Assembly (NCBI RefSeq): GCF_005889735.1 | Contig: NZ_VCKY01000010.1 | Coordinates: 1 to 64,000 of the forward strand | Origin: Nonomuraea turkmeniaca | Lineage (GTDB): Bacteria > Actinomycetota > Actinomycetes > Streptosporangiales > Streptosporangiaceae | DNA: 64,000 nt | Direction of reading: 5' to 3' | Part shown: positions 8,434 to 15,803 of the stretch, in pieces | Layout of the letters: every line of letters begins with the position of its first letter | How positions within the stretch are numbered: the stretch's first letter is position 1 | The notes under the pieces: generated by a model | Databases searched by the model: none | The model's input: the letters and a program-made list of their open reading frames with translations, nothing else | What the model was told of the DNA's origin: nothing | Translations under genes and position numbers: made by a program

Positions 8434-9761
8434 CCGGCCACCACCAGTTCCTGCCGCGCGGCGTACTGGGACGCGGGCCGGGCCAGGCCGTAGTTGTCGC
8501 GGAGCGTGCGGCCCTCGTACTCGTGCCTGAACAACCCTCTCGTCTGCAGTTCGGGCACCACGTGGTCCACGAAGTCGGACAGGCCGGCGGGCAGGATCGG
8601 CGGCATGATGTTGAATCCGTCGGCCGCGCCGTCGAGGAACCACTCCTGGATCTGGTCGGCGATCTGCTCGGGGGTGCCGGCGACGACGCGGTGACCGCGC
8701 CCGCCGGCCAGGCGGCCGAGCAGCTGCCTGACCGTGAGGCGCTCGCGCCTGGCCAGGTCCACGACCAGCTTGCGGCGGCTCTGGGCGCCCTCCGTCTCGA
8801 CCGGCACGTCGGGCAGCGGTTCGTCCAGCGCGTCCTCGGTCAGGTCGATGCCGGTCATGTGGGACAGCTGCGCCAGCCCGTACGCGGGGATGATGAGGTC
8901 CTCCAGCTCCTTCTCCAGCCGCAGCGCCTCCCGCTCGGTCGAGCCGATGATCGGCGAGATCCCCGGCAGGACCAGCAGCTCGTCCGGCCGGCGGCCGTAC
9001 CCGGCCAGGCGGCCCTTCAGGTCGGCGTAGAACTCCTGCCCCTCGGCGAGCGTCTGCTGCGCGGTGAAGACGGCCTCGGCGTAGCGGGCGGCGAACTCCT
9101 TGCCGTCCTCCGACGACCCGGCCTGCACCAGGAGCGGGTGGCCTTGAGGCGAGCGGGAGGTGTTGAGCGGGCCGCGCACCGCGAAGTGCTCGCCCGCGTG
9201 CTCGATCGCATGGATCTTGCCGATGTCGGCATAGTGGCCGCGGACGCGGTCGCCCAGGATCGCGTCGTCCTCCCAGCTGTCCCACAACTTCCGCACGACC
9301 TCCAGGAACTCGGTGGCCCTGGCGTAGCGGGCGGCGTGCGCGGGCCGCTCGACGCCGAAGTTGCCGGCCTCGGCCTCGCCGGCCGAGGTGACGATGTTCC
9401 AGCCGGCCCGGCCGCCGCTGATGTGGTCGAGCGAGGCGAACTTGCGTGCCACGTGGAAGGGCTCGTTGTACGTCGTCGACACGGTCGCGATGAGGCCGAT
9501 GTGGTCGGTGACCGCGGCCAGGGCCGACAACAACGTCAGCGGCTCGAGCCCGCCCAGCGCGTTGTGTGCGACGTTGCCGTGCAGGGCCACGCCGTCGGCG
9601 AGGAAGACCGAGTCGAGCTTGCCGCGCTCGGCGATCCTGGCCAGATCCTGGTAGTGGCGTACGTCGGTGAGCCGGGCCGGCTCGGTGCGCGGGTGCCGCC
9701 AGGCCGCCTCGTGGTGGCCCACGCCCATGAGGAAGGCGTTGAGGTGGAGCTTTCTCGTCAC
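8430..9761 (-). CDS. LLM-class flavin monooxygenase, NtaA/SnaA/DszA type
   Basis: 443 residues. GTG start at 9761 with GGAGG five bases upstream, overlapping the permease stop (GTGA). Family features are KLHLNAFLMGVGHHEAAWRHP at the start, a TIM-barrel body with LDHISGGRAGWNIVTSA, and RSPQGHPLLVQAGSS. Members use FMNH2 from a partner reductase to oxidise sulfones, sulfonates, nitrilotriacetate or similar small molecules. With an SsuABC-like importer in front and an FMN reductase behind, the best inference is oxygenolytic release of sulfite from an imported organosulfur compound. The exact substrate is unknown, and the DszA/NtaA subgroup differs from true SsuD. Confidence 0.9.
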   Translation of the reverse strand: MTRKLHLNAFLMGVGHHEAAWRHPRTEPARLTDVRHYQDLARIAERGKLDSVFLADGVALHGNVAHNALGGLEPLTLLSALAAVTDHIGLIATVSTTYNEPFHVARKFASLDHISGGRAGWNIVTSAGEAEAGNFGVERPAHAARYARATEFLEVVRKLWDSWEDDAILGDRVRGHYADIGKIHAIEHAGEHFAVRGPLNTSRSPQGHPLLVQAGSSEDGKEFAARYAEAVFTAQQTLAEGQEFYADLKGRLAGYGRRPDELLVLPGISPIIGSTEREALRLEKELEDLIIPAYGLAQLSHMTGIDLTEDALDEPLPDVPVETEGAQSRRKLVVDLARRERLTVRQLLGRLAGGRGHRVVAGTPEQIADQIQEWFLDGAADGFNIMPPILPAGLSDFVDHVVPELQTRGLFRHEYEGRTLRDNYGLARPASQYAARQELVVAG

Positions 9762-10717
9762 GTTGTCCTCCAGGTGGAGAAGCGGCGCTCGACGGCGACC
9801 AGGAGCAGGTTGAACAGCAGGCCGAGCACGGAGATCGTGATGATGCCGGCGTACATGTCGGGGATGCGGAAGCTGGACTGGGTGTCCAGGATGAGGTAGC
9901 CGAGCCCGGCCTTGGCGCCGACCATCTCGGCGAACAGCAGCACGAGGATCGAGTACGCGCCCGCCAGCCGCACGCCGGTGAAGATCGTGGGCACGGCGGC
10001 GGGCAGGATCACCTTCTGGAACAGGCGGACCGGGCCGAGGCCCATGGACCTGGCCGACTTGATGAGCAGGGGTTCGACGGTCTTCACGCCGCTGATGGTG
10101 TTGAGCAGGATCGGCCACGAGCACGCGTACAGGACGAAGGTGATCTTCGTGGTCTCGCCGATGCCGAGGATCAGCGTGAACACCGGCAGCAGCGCCACCG
10201 CCGAGGTGTTGCGGAAGAGCTCGAGCAGCGGGGTCAGGAAGTCGGCGACCGGGCGGTACCAGCCGATCAGCAGGCCGAGCGGGATGGCCAGCACGATGGC
10301 CAGGCCGAAGCCGGCCAGGGAGCGGGCCAGGGAGGCCTGCAGGTGCTCGGGGAGTTGGCCGCTGATCAGGAGGTCGTACCCGGCGACGAGGCTCTCGGAG
10401 AGCGGGGGGACGAAGACGCGGTCCAGCACGCCGAGCCTGGGCAGGACCTCCCAGGCGGCCAGGAGGAGCAGGATGGCCGCCGAGTTGACGGCGGCCCGCC
10501 GGGCCGCGCGCCCCCAGCTCACCGCCCGAGCCGCACGTTGCGTCTGCGGGCCGGCCGTGTCCTCGCGTGTCTCCGGACCGGCCGTGTCGTCGTGTGTCTC
10601 CGGACCGGCCGTGTCGTCCTGTGCCTCCGGACCGGCCGTGTCCTCGTGTGCTTCGTCGTCGGGCAGGTCGTACCAGTGGAGGTCGCCGGGCGGCGTCTCC
10701 TGGCGGGTGTCAGCCAT
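9758..10717 (-). CDS. ABC transporter permease, SsuC/TauC type
   Basis: 319 residues with about six membrane segments and the BPD inner-membrane signature (LFAEMVGAKAGLGYLI region). It would form the channel for sulfonate or related anions. The ATG at 10717 lies inside the end of the ATPase gene (8-base overlap). Before the first membrane helix is an unusual acidic region made of four nine-residue repeats (consensus D-D-T-A-G-P-E-T-x, about residues 25-60), encoded by a 27-bp minisatellite. SsuC proteins do not normally carry it, and it would lie on the cytoplasmic side. Spacing and overlaps tie the gene to ssuB and the monooxygenase. Confidence 0.93.
   Translation of the reverse strand: MADTRQETPPGDLHWYDLPDDEAHEDTAGPEAQDDTAGPETHDDTAGPETREDTAGPQTQRAARAVSWGRAARRAAVNSAAILLLLAAWEVLPRLGVLDRVFVPPLSESLVAGYDLLISGQLPEHLQASLARSLAGFGLAIVLAIPLGLLIGWYRPVADFLTPLLELFRNTSAVALLPVFTLILGIGETTKITFVLYACSWPILLNTISGVKTVEPLLIKSARSMGLGPVRLFQKVILPAAVPTIFTGVRLAGAYSILVLLFAEMVGAKAGLGYLILDTQSSFRIPDMYAGIITISVLGLLFNLLLVAVERRFSTWRTT
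10538..10645. repeat. Four tandem 27-bp repeats inside the ssuC-like gene
   Basis: Four imperfect copies of a 27-base unit encode the nine-residue repeats EDTAGPEAQ, DDTAGPETH, DDTAGPETR and EDTAGPQTQ. The unit is a multiple of three, so copy-number changes would keep the frame. Confidence 0.9.
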
Positions 10718-11516
10718 GGGAGATCGCCACCTCTCGCTCCTGGACCTGCGCCGCCGCCACCTCGTCGCGCAGCAGCTTCCACACGTGGTGGCGGTACTCG
10801 CCGAAGACCGGGTCGGCCCGCAGGTCACCCTCGCGCGAGTCGAACGCGATCTCCACGACCTCCTTGATCCGGCCGGGCCTGGAGGTCATCACCGCGACCC
10901 GCTCCCCCAGGTAGACGGCCTCGTCGATGCCGTGCGTGATGAAGATGACCGTCTTGCCGGTGTGCTGCCAGACACGGAGCAGCTCTTCCTGCAGGGACTC
11001 GCGGGTCTGCGCGTCCAGCGCGGCGAATGGCTCGTCCATCAGCAGCACGTCCGGGTCGAAGGCGAGGCTGCGGGCGATGGCCACCCGCTGCCGCATGCCG
11101 CCGGACAACTCGTGCGGGTAGCGGTCCTCGAACCCGGTCAGGCCGACGAGCGCGAGATGCTCACGTGCCCGCCGGGCCCGCTCCTTCCGTGGCGCGGCCT
11201 TGGCCTCCAGTCCGAACTCGACGTTGGCCTGGGCGGTGCGCCAGGGGAACAGGGCGTACTGCTGGAAGACGATCCCCCGGTCGAGCCCGGGGCCCGTGAC
11301 GGGCGCGCCGTCGATGACGATCTCCCCTGCCGTCGGCGGTGTCAGCCCGGCGACCAGGTCGAGGAGCGTGGACTTGCCGCAGCCGCTGGGGCCCACGAGC
11401 GTGAGGAACTCACCCTCGCGTACGTCGAGGTCCACGCCGGACAGCGCGGTGAACGGCTCGCCGGCGTCCCTGACGGGGAAGGTCTTGGTGACGTTCCTGA
11501 TGCCGATTCTGCTCAT
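10710..11516 (-). CDS. ABC transporter ATP-binding protein, SsuB/TauB type
   Basis: 268 residues with Walker A VGPSGCGKST, Q-loop IVFQQYALFPW, the ABC signature HELSGGMRQRVAIARS, Walker B VLLMDEPFAALDAQTR and the switch His in FITHGIDEAVYL. It powers uptake through the adjacent permease. The sequence type (DVREGEFLTLVGPSGCGKST) matches the nitrate/sulfonate/taurine group. The start overlaps the binding-protein stop by four bases, and its own end overlaps the permease start. Confidence 0.94.
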   Translation of the reverse strand: MSRIGIRNVTKTFPVRDAGEPFTALSGVDLDVREGEFLTLVGPSGCGKSTLLDLVAGLTPPTAGEIVIDGAPVTGPGLDRGIVFQQYALFPWRTAQANVEFGLEAKAAPRKERARRAREHLALVGLTGFEDRYPHELSGGMRQRVAIARSLAFDPDVLLMDEPFAALDAQTRESLQEELLRVWQHTGKTVIFITHGIDEAVYLGERVAVMTSRPGRIKEVVEIAFDSREGDLRADPVFGEYRHHVWKLLRDEVAAAQVQEREVAISHG

Positions 11517-12526
11517 GATCCGCTCCCGCCGGCGTAAGGGTTGAACTCGTTGGTGTAGAGGTCGGCCGCCTTGACCTGGCCGGGCTTGATCTCGCCTTCG
11601 CGCTGCAGCCAGTCGATCCAGGTCTGGAACTCCTTCTCGGCGATGACGCCGCCCTTGCCGGCGATGCCGGTGCTCTTCCAGAACTTCACGGTGTCGGCGG
11701 TCTCGTTGCGGCCGCGCTTGGCGATGATCTGCTCGAACGTGGCGATGACCTCCTCGCGGGAGTGCGTCTGCGCCCATTCGATGGCCATGGCGAAGCCGCT
11801 CACGAAGGTCTTGGTGGTGGTCGGGTTCTCGGCGATGAAGTCCTCGCGCAGGACGGTGGCTCCCGCGGTGAACGGGCCGAGCAGGCCCACGTCGGTGAAC
11901 AGCGGCCGCAGCCCGCCGCGCTCGAGCGCCTTGTCCTTGAGCACGCCGCCGAGCGTGCCGACGTCGAGCTGACCCTGCCGGAGGGCCTGCTCGGTGTTGA
12001 CCGGCGGGATCACCACGAGCTGGACCTGCTTGATCTCCTCGGGCGTCAGCCCCTCGCGCTTGAGATACTCCTTGATGACGGCCTCGTGGTGCGCGCCGAG
12101 CGTGTTGACGCCGATCTTTTTGCCAATGAGGTCGCGGGCGGTCTTGATGGGGCTGTTCTCGTTGACGTAATAGCCGTTGAAGCTGTCCTTGTCGGAGCCG
12201 TAGTAGCCGATCACCGCCTTGATCGGGGCCCTGGCCGCCTTGAGCTTGATGATGGCGCCGTCGAAGGCGCCGCCGAAGTCGGTCTGGCCGGTGGCCGCGG
12301 ACTGGATGTCCTGGGGTCCCGAGGTGGTGTTGCCCACCCACTTCAGCTTGACGTCGCCGAGAAAGCCGAGCTCCTCGGCCAACTCGGGGTAGGTGACGTT
12401 GCCGGCGCTGCCCTGGTAGCGCAGCACCTTCACCTCTGAGTCCGCGGATTTCGCCTCGGCGCCGCCGCAACCGGCCAGGACGGCGGGGAGCAGCGCGGCC
12501 ATGAGGGCATGTCTGAGCTTGATCAC
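11513..12526 (-). CDS. ABC substrate-binding lipoprotein, SsuA-like
   Basis: 337 residues. GTG start at 12526 with AGAGGAAC upstream; the longer ORF start would place extra residues before the signal peptide. The export signal ends in VLAGC, so the protein is lipid-anchored outside the membrane. The NMT1/SsuA fold is visible in VLRYQGSAGNVTYPELAEEL, TGQTDFGGAFDGAI, DLIGKKIGVNTLGAHHEAVI and NTEQALRQGQLDVGTLGG. It would capture a sulfonate-like solute for the importer. It is the first large gene of the operon and sits 47 bases after the leader peptide, so the leader probably controls all five genes. Confidence 0.92.
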   Translation of the reverse strand: MIKLRHALMAALLPAVLAGCGGAEAKSADSEVKVLRYQGSAGNVTYPELAEELGFLGDVKLKWVGNTTSGPQDIQSAATGQTDFGGAFDGAIIKLKAARAPIKAVIGYYGSDKDSFNGYYVNENSPIKTARDLIGKKIGVNTLGAHHEAVIKEYLKREGLTPEEIKQVQLVVIPPVNTEQALRQGQLDVGTLGGVLKDKALERGGLRPLFTDVGLLGPFTAGATVLREDFIAENPTTTKTFVSGFAMAIEWAQTHSREEVIATFEQIIAKRGRNETADTVKFWKSTGIAGKGGVIAEKEFQTWIDWLQREGEIKPGQVKAADLYTNEFNPYAGGSGS

Positions 12527-12573
12527 GATGAGTTCCTCTGGGGGAGGGAAGGGGGTCTGCCTGAGGTGCGTGA

Positions 12574-12645
12574 TCAGCGACACTGCGCGCTGGCGACGTG
12601 GCCGAAGTCCACGTGCGGGCGCCGGGTCAGGTAGAGGCCGCTCAT
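12574..12645 (-). CDS. Cysteine-containing leader peptide of the organosulfur operon
   Basis: A 23-residue ORF, too short for routine gene calling, begins MSGLYLTRRPHVDFG and ends VASAQCR-stop. Short peptides with an RR-x-HVD core and a terminal SA-x-C are a recurring leader type ahead of sulfur-assimilation operons in actinomycetes. They are thought to sense charged tRNA-Cys through ribosome position. The ATG is only seven bases from the -10 box, so the mRNA would start at or next to the AUG and be read without a ribosome site. The 47 bases between its stop and ssuA include a C-rich run (CCCCCTTCCCTCCCCC) next to AGAGG, which could mask the ssuA ribosome site. Confidence 0.75.
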   Translation of the reverse strand: MSGLYLTRRPHVDFGHVASAQCR

Positions 12646-12652
12646 ACGTACG

Positions 12653-12681
12653 ACGCTACGGATCTCGAAAGACAAAGTCAA
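12653..12681 (-). promoter_or_regulatory. Sigma70-type promoter of the leader/ssu operon
   Basis: On the minus strand, TTGACT (12681-12676) and TAGCGT (12658-12653) are separated by exactly 17 bases. The leader peptide ATG follows seven bases after the -10 box, consistent with a leaderless transcript. Confidence 0.7.
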
Positions 12682-12682
12682 C

Positions 12683-12708
12683 ATTTCCTACATGACATAC
12701 ATGGAAAT
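12683..12708. promoter_or_regulatory. Inverted repeat between the ssu promoter and the ABM gene
   Basis: ATTTCC (12683-12688) and GGAAAT (12703-12708) form a dyad with a 14-base centre, directly upstream of the ssu -35 box and about 40 bases before the divergent ABM start. It could bind an activator or repressor acting on either gene. Confidence 0.35.
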
Positions 12709-12748
12709 CCCCCTCGCTAGGCTCCTCGTATCGATCTATGGAGGGCCG

Positions 12749-13081
12749 ATGATCTTCATTACCGCCAAGTTCCGCATCCTGCCCGAGCACGCCGACCGCT
12801 GGCCGCAGATCTCCGCCGAGTTCACCGAGGCGACCCGCGCCGAGCCCGGCTGCCTGTGGTTCGACTGGTCGCGCAGCATCGAGGACCCGAACGAGTACGT
12901 CCTGGTCGAGGCGTTCCGCGACGACACGGCCGGGGCCGCGCACGTGCGGTCGGACCACTTCAAGCAGGCCCAGCGCACGCTGCCGGACTACCTGGCGGAG
13001 ACGCCGCGCATCGTCAACGCCACAGTGCCGCAGGACGGCTGGTCGGAGCTCGGCGAGCTGGCCGTGCCGCCGCGGGGTTAG
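12749..13081 (+). CDS. Antibiotic biosynthesis monooxygenase (ABM) domain protein
   Basis: 110 residues. ATG 12749 has GGAGGG five bases upstream; the in-frame ATG at 12692 lies in the shared promoter and lacks a site. The small ferredoxin-like fold is seen in MIFITAKFRILPEHADRWPQ, EPGCLWFDWSRSIEDPNEYV, and HFKQAQRTLPDYL. Members are cofactor-free monooxygenases or quinol-modifying enzymes such as YgiN. It is divergent from the sulfonate operon, so a role linked to oxidative sulfur metabolism is possible but not shown. Its stop overlaps the convergent small ORF at 13078. Confidence 0.85.
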   Translation: MIFITAKFRILPEHADRWPQISAEFTEATRAEPGCLWFDWSRSIEDPNEYVLVEAFRDDTAGAAHVRSDHFKQAQRTLPDYLAETPRIVNATVPQDGWSELGELAVPPRG

Positions 13082-13281
13082 TCCACGCGGACGTTGCCGT
13101 AGGTGAAGAGGCTGATCGGGCCGGGGCCGGCGGGCACCGGCCCCGCCGGAGTCCGCCCGCACACCGCCGGCGGCCGAGCCTGGGTAGCGGCCGTTGGGCC
13201 AGACCAGGTAGTTGCCACGGCGGCCGGTGATGGCGTCGCGGTACTCCTGACGCACGTCGGCGGGCTCGCGTGGGCGCTCAC
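13078..13281 (-). pseudogene. Small frameshifted ORF downstream of the WXG-like gene
   Basis: A GTG at 13281 overlaps the WXG-like stop (GTGA) and opens a 67-codon frame ending GPGPISLFTYGNVRVD. In the first half the coding-like codon pattern lies in a different frame (DVRQEYRDAITGRRGNYLVW, then PNGRYPGSAAGG), with G/C at almost every third position. The pattern then shifts frame for the tail. So either this is a decayed gene with frameshifts, or a real short coupled gene with unusual codons. The proline-rich stretch and YGNV ending recur 1.5 kb away at 14657. The family is not recognised. Confidence 0.4.
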
Positions 13282-13568
13282 TGGCTCGTCAGGTCGGCGG
13301 CGTCCTGGCGGAGTTGCCTGGCCCGGCGGCGGAGGTTGTCGGCGGTGGCGAGGCAGGAATCCTCGAGCTCGCCCATCTCGCGCCGGAGCCGGACGGCGTG
13401 CGAGAGATACCGCTCCACAGACGGGCCCCTCCAGAAGCCCTCGAACTCCCCATGCCGCGCGGGGATGCCGTCGAAAGCGTCGACCAGGCCTTTGGCGTAC
13501 CTGGTGAAGGCGGACGCGAGCGCCTCCTTCGCGGCGGCGTCCCTGAGCAGCTGCTGTTTGGTCGTCAC
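13278..13568 (-). CDS. WXG100-like small helical protein
   Basis: 96 residues, almost entirely helical, with a W-R-G turn at residues 46-48 (EFEGFWRGPSVERYLSHAVR) in the middle of a predicted hairpin. This is the hallmark of ESX/type VII substrates of about 100 residues. The GTG start at 13568 overlaps the stop of the next gene upstream (GTGA). No EccC-type ATPase or other secretion component lies nearby, so secretion would need a locus elsewhere. The ending RRRARQLRQDAADLTSQ has no clear YxxxD/E signal. Confidence 0.6.
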   Translation of the reverse strand: MTTKQQLLRDAAAKEALASAFTRYAKGLVDAFDGIPARHGEFEGFWRGPSVERYLSHAVRLRREMGELEDSCLATADNLRRRARQLRQDAADLTSQ

Positions 13569-14599
13569 GGCCTGGCACTCCCTGTCTTCAACGCCTCGAT
13601 TCCGGGCAGGTCGGTGTTGCTGCGGATGACGGTGAACCACGCCCGCTCGCGCAACCCCTCCGCCCCGGCGCCCGGCTTCAGCGCGTTGTGCAGCGCGTCC
13701 GCCAGTGCAGTCTCGTAGGCGGGGTTGCCGGTGTCGGCGTCCAGGAGGACGCCGGACTCCTTCGGGTGCTCGGCCAGCAGTTGCTGGAACGCGTCCGGGT
13801 TGGCCGTGTACGCCTGGGCGAGGTTGTGGAGGTTCCAGTCCGGGTCCGTGGGTTCGGCCTCCTGCGGGCGGTTCAGCAGGTTGATGGCCACCCGGTTGAG
13901 GAACGTGCTGGATTGGCCGGCCAGCGCGACCAGCGTCGTCAGGACGTCCGCCGGGGCGGTAACCACCATCTCGTACCATTCGCCGCCGAGCCGCCCGGTG
14001 CGTTCGGCGCTGGCGAAGGCGGCGGCCAGCTGTCCTGGGGTGGAGGCGGCCGCTCGTCCGAGCGCTTCGGGCTGGAGCCCTCGGTGTTGCCCGGCGGCCT
14101 GGGTGTCGATCCACTCGCGGAAGATCTTCACGAACGCATCGGGGCCGCCGAGCCCGGCCAGCAGCGCGGCCGCGTAGGCCGGGTCGCCGACCTTGCCCTT
14201 GAGCGGCCCGGCGGCCTTCCTGAGCCAGTTGTCGCCGGGCAGGTACCGGTCGTGGTTCTGGAACGTCTCGGCGAGCTCGTTCGCGTCGGTCACGGCGGCC
14301 GACACGGCCTCGGTCTCGCTGCCGAACGGGAAGGTCCCGGTGAGCATGCCCTTCTCGCGTACCGGCACCAGCTGCTCGATGGTGTCGATGCGCCACTTCA
14401 GGTCCTGCTGCGACTCGTCGTAGAAGGACCAGGTGCGGTGCATGGCTCCGGTGCCCTGGCGGCCGGCCCAGTCCTCGCCTGCCTCGGCGATGGCCGCGTC
14501 GAGTCCTGACCGGGTCCTGGTCAGGGCCTGTTTGCCCGCCTCCATCCGGCGGATCAGCTCATGTGCGCCTCGGGGGTCGATCCCCACGAACTCCCCCAT
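13565..14599 (-). CDS. Hypothetical protein with N-terminal WXG100-like segment
   Basis: 344 residues, ATG preceded by GGGAGGG. The first ~90 residues resemble a WXG100 hairpin (HELIRRMEAGKQALTRTRSG, then GEDWAGRQGTGAM with W-A-G at 44-46). The rest is helical without a recognised catalytic motif. Segments such as DPAYAAALLAGLGGPDAFV and TANPDAFQQLLAEHPKESGV look like the repeated helical modules of large actinomycete proteins near type VII-like loci. Coupling to the 96-residue WXG protein suggests the two products act as a pair. I cannot assign a function; toxin-like or structural roles are both possible. Confidence 0.7.
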   Translation of the reverse strand: MGEFVGIDPRGAHELIRRMEAGKQALTRTRSGLDAAIAEAGEDWAGRQGTGAMHRTWSFYDESQQDLKWRIDTIEQLVPVREKGMLTGTFPFGSETEAVSAAVTDANELAETFQNHDRYLPGDNWLRKAAGPLKGKVGDPAYAAALLAGLGGPDAFVKIFREWIDTQAAGQHRGLQPEALGRAAASTPGQLAAAFASAERTGRLGGEWYEMVVTAPADVLTTLVALAGQSSTFLNRVAINLLNRPQEAEPTDPDWNLHNLAQAYTANPDAFQQLLAEHPKESGVLLDADTGNPAYETALADALHNALKPGAGAEGLRERAWFTVIRSNTDLPGIEALKTGSARP

Positions 14600-14656
14600 G
14601 AACCCTCCCAGAGGGTGTGGTTACAGGGCGGAAGTCAAGCACACCGGGCGTTGCGG

Positions 14657-14757
14657 CTAGATGCGTTCGACATTCCCATAAGCAACCGGAATCACGCGAG
14701 AGGCGAGAGGGGCCGTCGGAGTCGGCGCGGCGGAGATCAGCTGCGCGAGGTCACCGT
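14657..14757 (-). pseudogene. Orphan C-terminal tail with YGNV ending
   Basis: A minus-strand frame reads DLAQLISAAPTPTAPLAS then RVIPVAYGNVERI-stop with no start codon; upstream it merges into the 3' end of the FAH-family gene. The Pro/Thr-rich linker followed by a hydrophobic stretch and YGNV matches the tail at 13078-13130. It is probably the 3' remnant of a gene of the same family. The remaining gap 14600-14772 holds only the promoter of the 344-residue gene. Confidence 0.35.
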
Positions 14758-14772
14758 GGGGGCGGTGATCGC

Positions 14773-15648
14773 CTACGTCTGAGCCGTCATCCGGTCCAGG
14801 CCCCTGACGACGGTGGTGGTCAGGGTGCCGATCTCGGAGATGCCGATGGTCACGGTGTCCCCGTCCTGCAGCGTGAACGGCAGGTCGGGGACCAGGCACG
14901 TGCCGGTGGCCAGCACCGCGCCGTCCGGGAAGGAGTCGGCCCGGTACAGGTAGCCGGCCAGGTCGTCCAGGCGGCGGTGCAGCTGCGACGTGGAGGCCTT
15001 GCCGTCCCACACCGTCTCCCCTGCCCGGCCGATGGTGAGCGTGATGTCCAGCGCGTACGGATCCGCGACCTCCCACGCGGGCCGGATCGCCGGCCCCACC
15101 GCGCACGCGCCCAGGTAGATCTTGGCCTGCGGCAGGTAGAGCGGGTTGATCCCTTCGATGGTCCGCGAGCTCACGTCGTCGACCACCGTGTAGCCGACGA
15201 TCTCGCCGGCCGTGTTGAGCACCAGCCCCAGCTCCGGCTCAGGGACGTCGACCTCCGAGTCGGCCCGCACCGCGATGCGCCCGCCGTCCCCGGACACCTT
15301 CCACGCCGCCGACTTGAAGAACAGCTCGGGCCGCTCGGCATCGTAGACCAGCTCGTACACGTCGGCGGCCCGCTCGCTCTCCAGCACCCGCGCCTCGCGC
15401 GAGCGCCGGTACGTCACGCCCGCCGCCCAGACCTCCATCACCCCGTCCACCGGCGCCAGCCTGCGTACCGAGCCCGACGGGTGCCGGGTCCCGTCCGCCC
15501 CGGCGCACCGCTCGCGCAGTTCCCCGGACGACAACCGCAACAATTCGCCGACGGTCGTGACCCCGGGCAGCTCCACCACCTGTCCGCCGTCATCGACGCC
15601 GACCGCGGCCGCGCCGGTCAGGGGGCTGACGAACCGTACGATGTGCAT
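14773..15648 (-). CDS. Fumarylacetoacetate hydrolase (FAH) family protein
   Basis: 291 residues. The C-terminal FAH fold is recognisable in VWAAGVTYRRSREAR, PELFFKSA, the metal-binding acidic cluster around VDVPEPELGLVLN, GYTVVDDVSSRTIEG and LPQAKIYLGACAVGPAI. The family includes C-C bond hydrolases, decarboxylases and 2-keto-3-deoxy sugar acid dehydratases acting on catabolic intermediates in the cytosol. The sequence style (LYLPQAKIYLGACAVGP) is close to sugar-acid or arabonate-type members. No pathway genes surround it, so the substrate is open. Confidence 0.88.
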   Translation of the reverse strand: MHIVRFVSPLTGAAAVGVDDGGQVVELPGVTTVGELLRLSSGELRERCAGADGTRHPSGSVRRLAPVDGVMEVWAAGVTYRRSREARVLESERAADVYELVYDAERPELFFKSAAWKVSGDGGRIAVRADSEVDVPEPELGLVLNTAGEIVGYTVVDDVSSRTIEGINPLYLPQAKIYLGACAVGPAIRPAWEVADPYALDITLTIGRAGETVWDGKASTSQLHRRLDDLAGYLYRADSFPDGAVLATGTCLVPDLPFTLQDGDTVTIGISEIGTLTTTVVRGLDRMTAQT

Positions 15649-15803
15649 GGCTGCTCCTAGCTCCGAACATCAGATGAAGACGTCTGTGAAGCAGTTTCCC
15701 CTACGGCACTTTTCCGCACCCCTCGGGGGCAGGCCGGCTCGCCCCGCACGACGGCCCGCATGCGTTCGGGCCGGCGGATGCCGGAGCATGCGGCGTCTAC
15801 GGG

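Noticed and set aside
10538-10645. CRISPR-like array
   Set aside because: Repeats are contiguous 27-bp units without spacers and encode protein in frame.
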